Source: Ephydatia muelleri (Eukaryota; Porifera; Demospongiae; Spongillida; Spongillidae). From it: a stretch of 64,000 bases of DNA. The translations under genes and the position numbers were made by a program. The notes under the pieces were generated by a model. That model was not told where the DNA came from, ran no database searches, and saw only the letters and a program-made list of their open reading frames with translations. Where the stretch lies: NCBI GenBank assembly GCA_013339895.1, contig JABACO010000015.1:2050326-2114325 (forward strand), given 5' to 3'. The first letter of the stretch is position 1. Each line of letters starts with the position of its first letter. Below are positions 61,579 through 64,000 of this stretch, piece by piece.

Positions 61579-61830
61579 TATGGGATCGTTTCTACGAAAA
61601 GGGACCTAACGCATGCATTATAATTTCCAGTACACGTAATGAAAATGTAACACTTGTGTTGAAATGTATGGCTAATGAAAAATTCAGTGCCTTACAACTC
61701 CATGACAGATGCTCTGATTCTTAGTGTGTAAGAAGCAATGTATAGAGGATTTCAGGCTTCTAGAATATATAAAATTGAAATCTTGAAAAAATATGTGTTA
61801 GGTCCCTTTTCGCGGAAATGATCCCATATA
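61579..61830. mobile_element. 252-bp MITE-like element, TATGGGATC...GATCCCATA ends (copy 2)
   Basis: The left end TATGGGATCGTTTCTACGAA with AAGGGACCTAACG and the right end TTAGGTCCCTTTTCGCGG with GATCCCATA are inverted repeats. The interior matches 23740-23990 in inverted orientation. It lies just downstream of EIF4H and may fall in its 3' UTR. Confidence 0.85.
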
Positions 61831-62256
61831 CTTGTGATTCCTTTATTATGTTTAAAGCATAAATTGGTTATTGATTTACCTCAATCATGTGTTATTCAGC
61901 TCAGTTTTGTTTAGTGTAACTAGTTGGTTTTTAAATTTTATTATAAGGTGTGTAATAATGGACCGTGAAGTGAGAATTTTGATAGCACATTCGTAGGCAG
62001 CCATGACGACATGAATCAGATTAAGTTCAAAGCATGAGCCTTTCTATCGCATTCATCTTTCATGAGAGGGCAATAATTTTTAACAAAAGTTTAATTTGGT
62101 TATCACATCCATTTTGATTTTAATTCCTTCATCTTAGCATAATGTTTTATTTTGTTTTTCCCATTATTATTTGACTAATGAGTATATTGATACACTGAAA
62201 ATAATTTAATTACTAATTGTACTAATTATCGTTCAGAAACACTGTTGTAATGCAAA

Positions 62257-62568
62257 GTGGCTGCTGTGTGTAGCAAGGGCATGACATCATTGATGCGGGG
62301 GTAATCCCTTTACAATATCACCATGCTAGTGGCTGCTGTGTGTAGCAAGGGCATGACAATAGATGATCATTTATGCGGGGGTAATCCCTTTACAATATCA
62401 CTATGCTAGTGGCTGCTGTGTGTAGCAAGGGCATGACAATAGATGATCATTGATGCAGGGGTAATCCCTTTACAATATCACTATGCTAGTGGCTGCTGTG
62501 TGTAGCAAGGGCATGACAATAGATGATCGTTGATGCGGGGGTAATCCCTTTACAATATCACCATGCTA
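62257..62568. repeat. 80-bp tandem repeat, four copies
   Basis: The unit starts GTGGCTGCTGTGTGTAGCAA and contains GGGGGTAATCCCTTTACAAT. Starts are at 62257, 62329, 62409 and 62489; the first unit is 8 bp shorter. GGGGTAATCCC within each unit is itself nearly palindromic. Confidence 0.93.
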
Positions 62569-64000
62569 TCCAATGTTAGGCGACCATAACTAAGGGATCA
62601 TGCTGGGGCATATGTAATCACCAATGGAGTGTGAAAAGAATAAGTATTTATACACTGTATTATAGATTGAGTTTGACAATAAATAGAATGTAATCAGCAT
62701 TATTCGAGGCTAGAGGTGCAATGTCACCATTTTTACCCCTTGGCCCGCCTATGTAAATACCCTCCGTTTTAAAAGGATGGAGGTACCACTTCACTGGCTA
62801 CTCACTTTGTTATCCAAAATGCTGTGTACAATACGATTTTTTTTTTAAATCTGTATGTGTTTGTCACATTGCAGATCATATCGCATTAACTGCAGCAGAA
62901 TGGACTGATTGTGACTGTATCCGTTGAAGTTGAATGTGTCTGCTTTTTTTTCAGTGTCTAGCTCTTGCATACACACGCACATACATGCATGCAATAACGC
63001 ATGCAGTGTCCATTTGTGAACTGTTGTCACATGCCAGTGAAAAAAAATTCAAATGTGTTCAGAGTTTGTATACAAGGTCTCTCCTGCTCATATGTATGGC
63101 TTAGTGACTGCACAGTGTGATGCTCCCGTTCCCAGACCACGATATAATCTCGACTGTTGGTCTACTATCACAGTAATGGATCTACGCATTAACCATCCAC
63201 GCCTGTACTCGAACCCACAACCAAAAAATGTATGCGTGTACACCAAAAGGGCAATTATCGTTATAGGGTGGCGATTAGTAGCTAATTGCGTTGTAACCGG
63301 CTGTAGTCTGCAAAATGAGCTAGCAAGTTAGAAACAACCATAGAACCATCACCTTTGTCACAATACAAGCCATAACGTAGTCGCGCGCTAGATATAAGAA
63401 TACTCTGGTGCTAAAATATGAACGAACTACAAGACAGTGTCGTGAAGACCGAAATCGGAATGCAATTGATTACATAACACACAGTGATTGAGTAATGGAT
63501 CGTTGCAAGATGTGCTGGTCTCCCACAATCAAAGGGCAAAGAAGACACCTAGAAAGCGCCTTATCCGGCTATTCAATGAAGGCAAGCCATGTGTGCCGCA
63601 ACGCACAGTTGAGATAAGCACAGAGGACGAGAACAGCTATTCCTATTATAGCTCCGGGTTTGTCCAGGGATAGTATGTTATCTCTGGTTTGTCTGCATAA
63701 AGTGCTTTAACGGGATTGCAAAGTACAAACTGAGAGCAACACCAATGATTGGAAAGGGTATGGACAGAAATTATAACTGCAGACGTAATTGGCACAATAT
63801 CTGTACCTGAAAATGTATCCAATATCCTACTTGTAGGTCTTCACAAGACTGCAAAATTGCCTCTCCAATGTACAGACAACACATGTTATTGACAGCTTAG
63901 GGCCATCTCACGACAGAAAAGTGCTCGAATGGGTGAATAAAGCTAATCTATAGTCCATAAAACAAGCACTACAAATACTCGAGTTAACATATTGCCATCT
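62569..64000. other. No gene recognised at the right edge
   Basis: A short plus-strand frame at 63488-63673 (KKTPRKRLIRLF, TEDENSYSYYS) could be a terminal exon of something, but no family is recognised and no splice partner was found. A CCGTTCCCAGACC string at 63127 resembles other dispersed copies. Confidence 0.4.

Overview
The window looks like nuclear DNA of an invertebrate animal, most likely a sponge. This rests on metazoan genes with short GT-AG introns (down to 51 bp), long (TG)n and poly-G/C tracts, many foldback elements, and a RAG1-N-terminal-like transposase of a type known from sea slug and other basal animals. The lineage is inference; no marker gene is present.

Layout. 1-6 kb: a Ty3/gypsy-type LTR retrotransposon, with both 118-bp LTRs and a 5-bp target duplication preserved but its reading frame broken about eight times. 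7.4-10.8 kb (minus): an 11-exon transposase that joins a RAG1-like zinc/RING N-terminus to a DDE-type core. 13.3-14.9 kb: a decayed retrotransposon pol fragment and a 24-bp minisatellite. 15.4-18.4 kb: a nearly complete LanC-like (LANCL) gene. 20.4-28.2 kb: non-LTR retrotransposon pieces and foldback elements, partly inside introns of a cadherin-repeat single-pass membrane protein gene (about 22.8-33.1 kb). 33-36.4 kb: TG-rich satellites. 36.4-42.7 kb: two further 5'-truncated LANCL copies made by segmental and then tandem duplication; one carries an 812-bp foldback insertion for which the 16.9-kb copy supplies the empty site. 43-52.6 kb: gene-poor, with dispersed repeats, a very long (TG)n, a Lys/Arg-rich repeat protein fragment and several palindromic elements.

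53.1-61.2 kb is a compact cluster of RNA-related genes: SCNM1 (minus), head-to-head with a capping-enzyme-type RNA 5'-triphosphatase (plus), followed 0.5 kb later by EIF4H (plus). All exon junctions used for LANCL, SCNM1, the triphosphatase, EIF4H and the cadherin gene are phase-consistent, which supports these models. The triphosphatase gene shows no guanylyltransferase half, unlike normal animal capping enzymes.

The most unusual item is the RAG1-like transposase at 7.4-10.8 kb. Several coding units that are otherwise well preserved contain isolated single-base frame breaks, so indel errors in the assembly should be considered alongside true decay.
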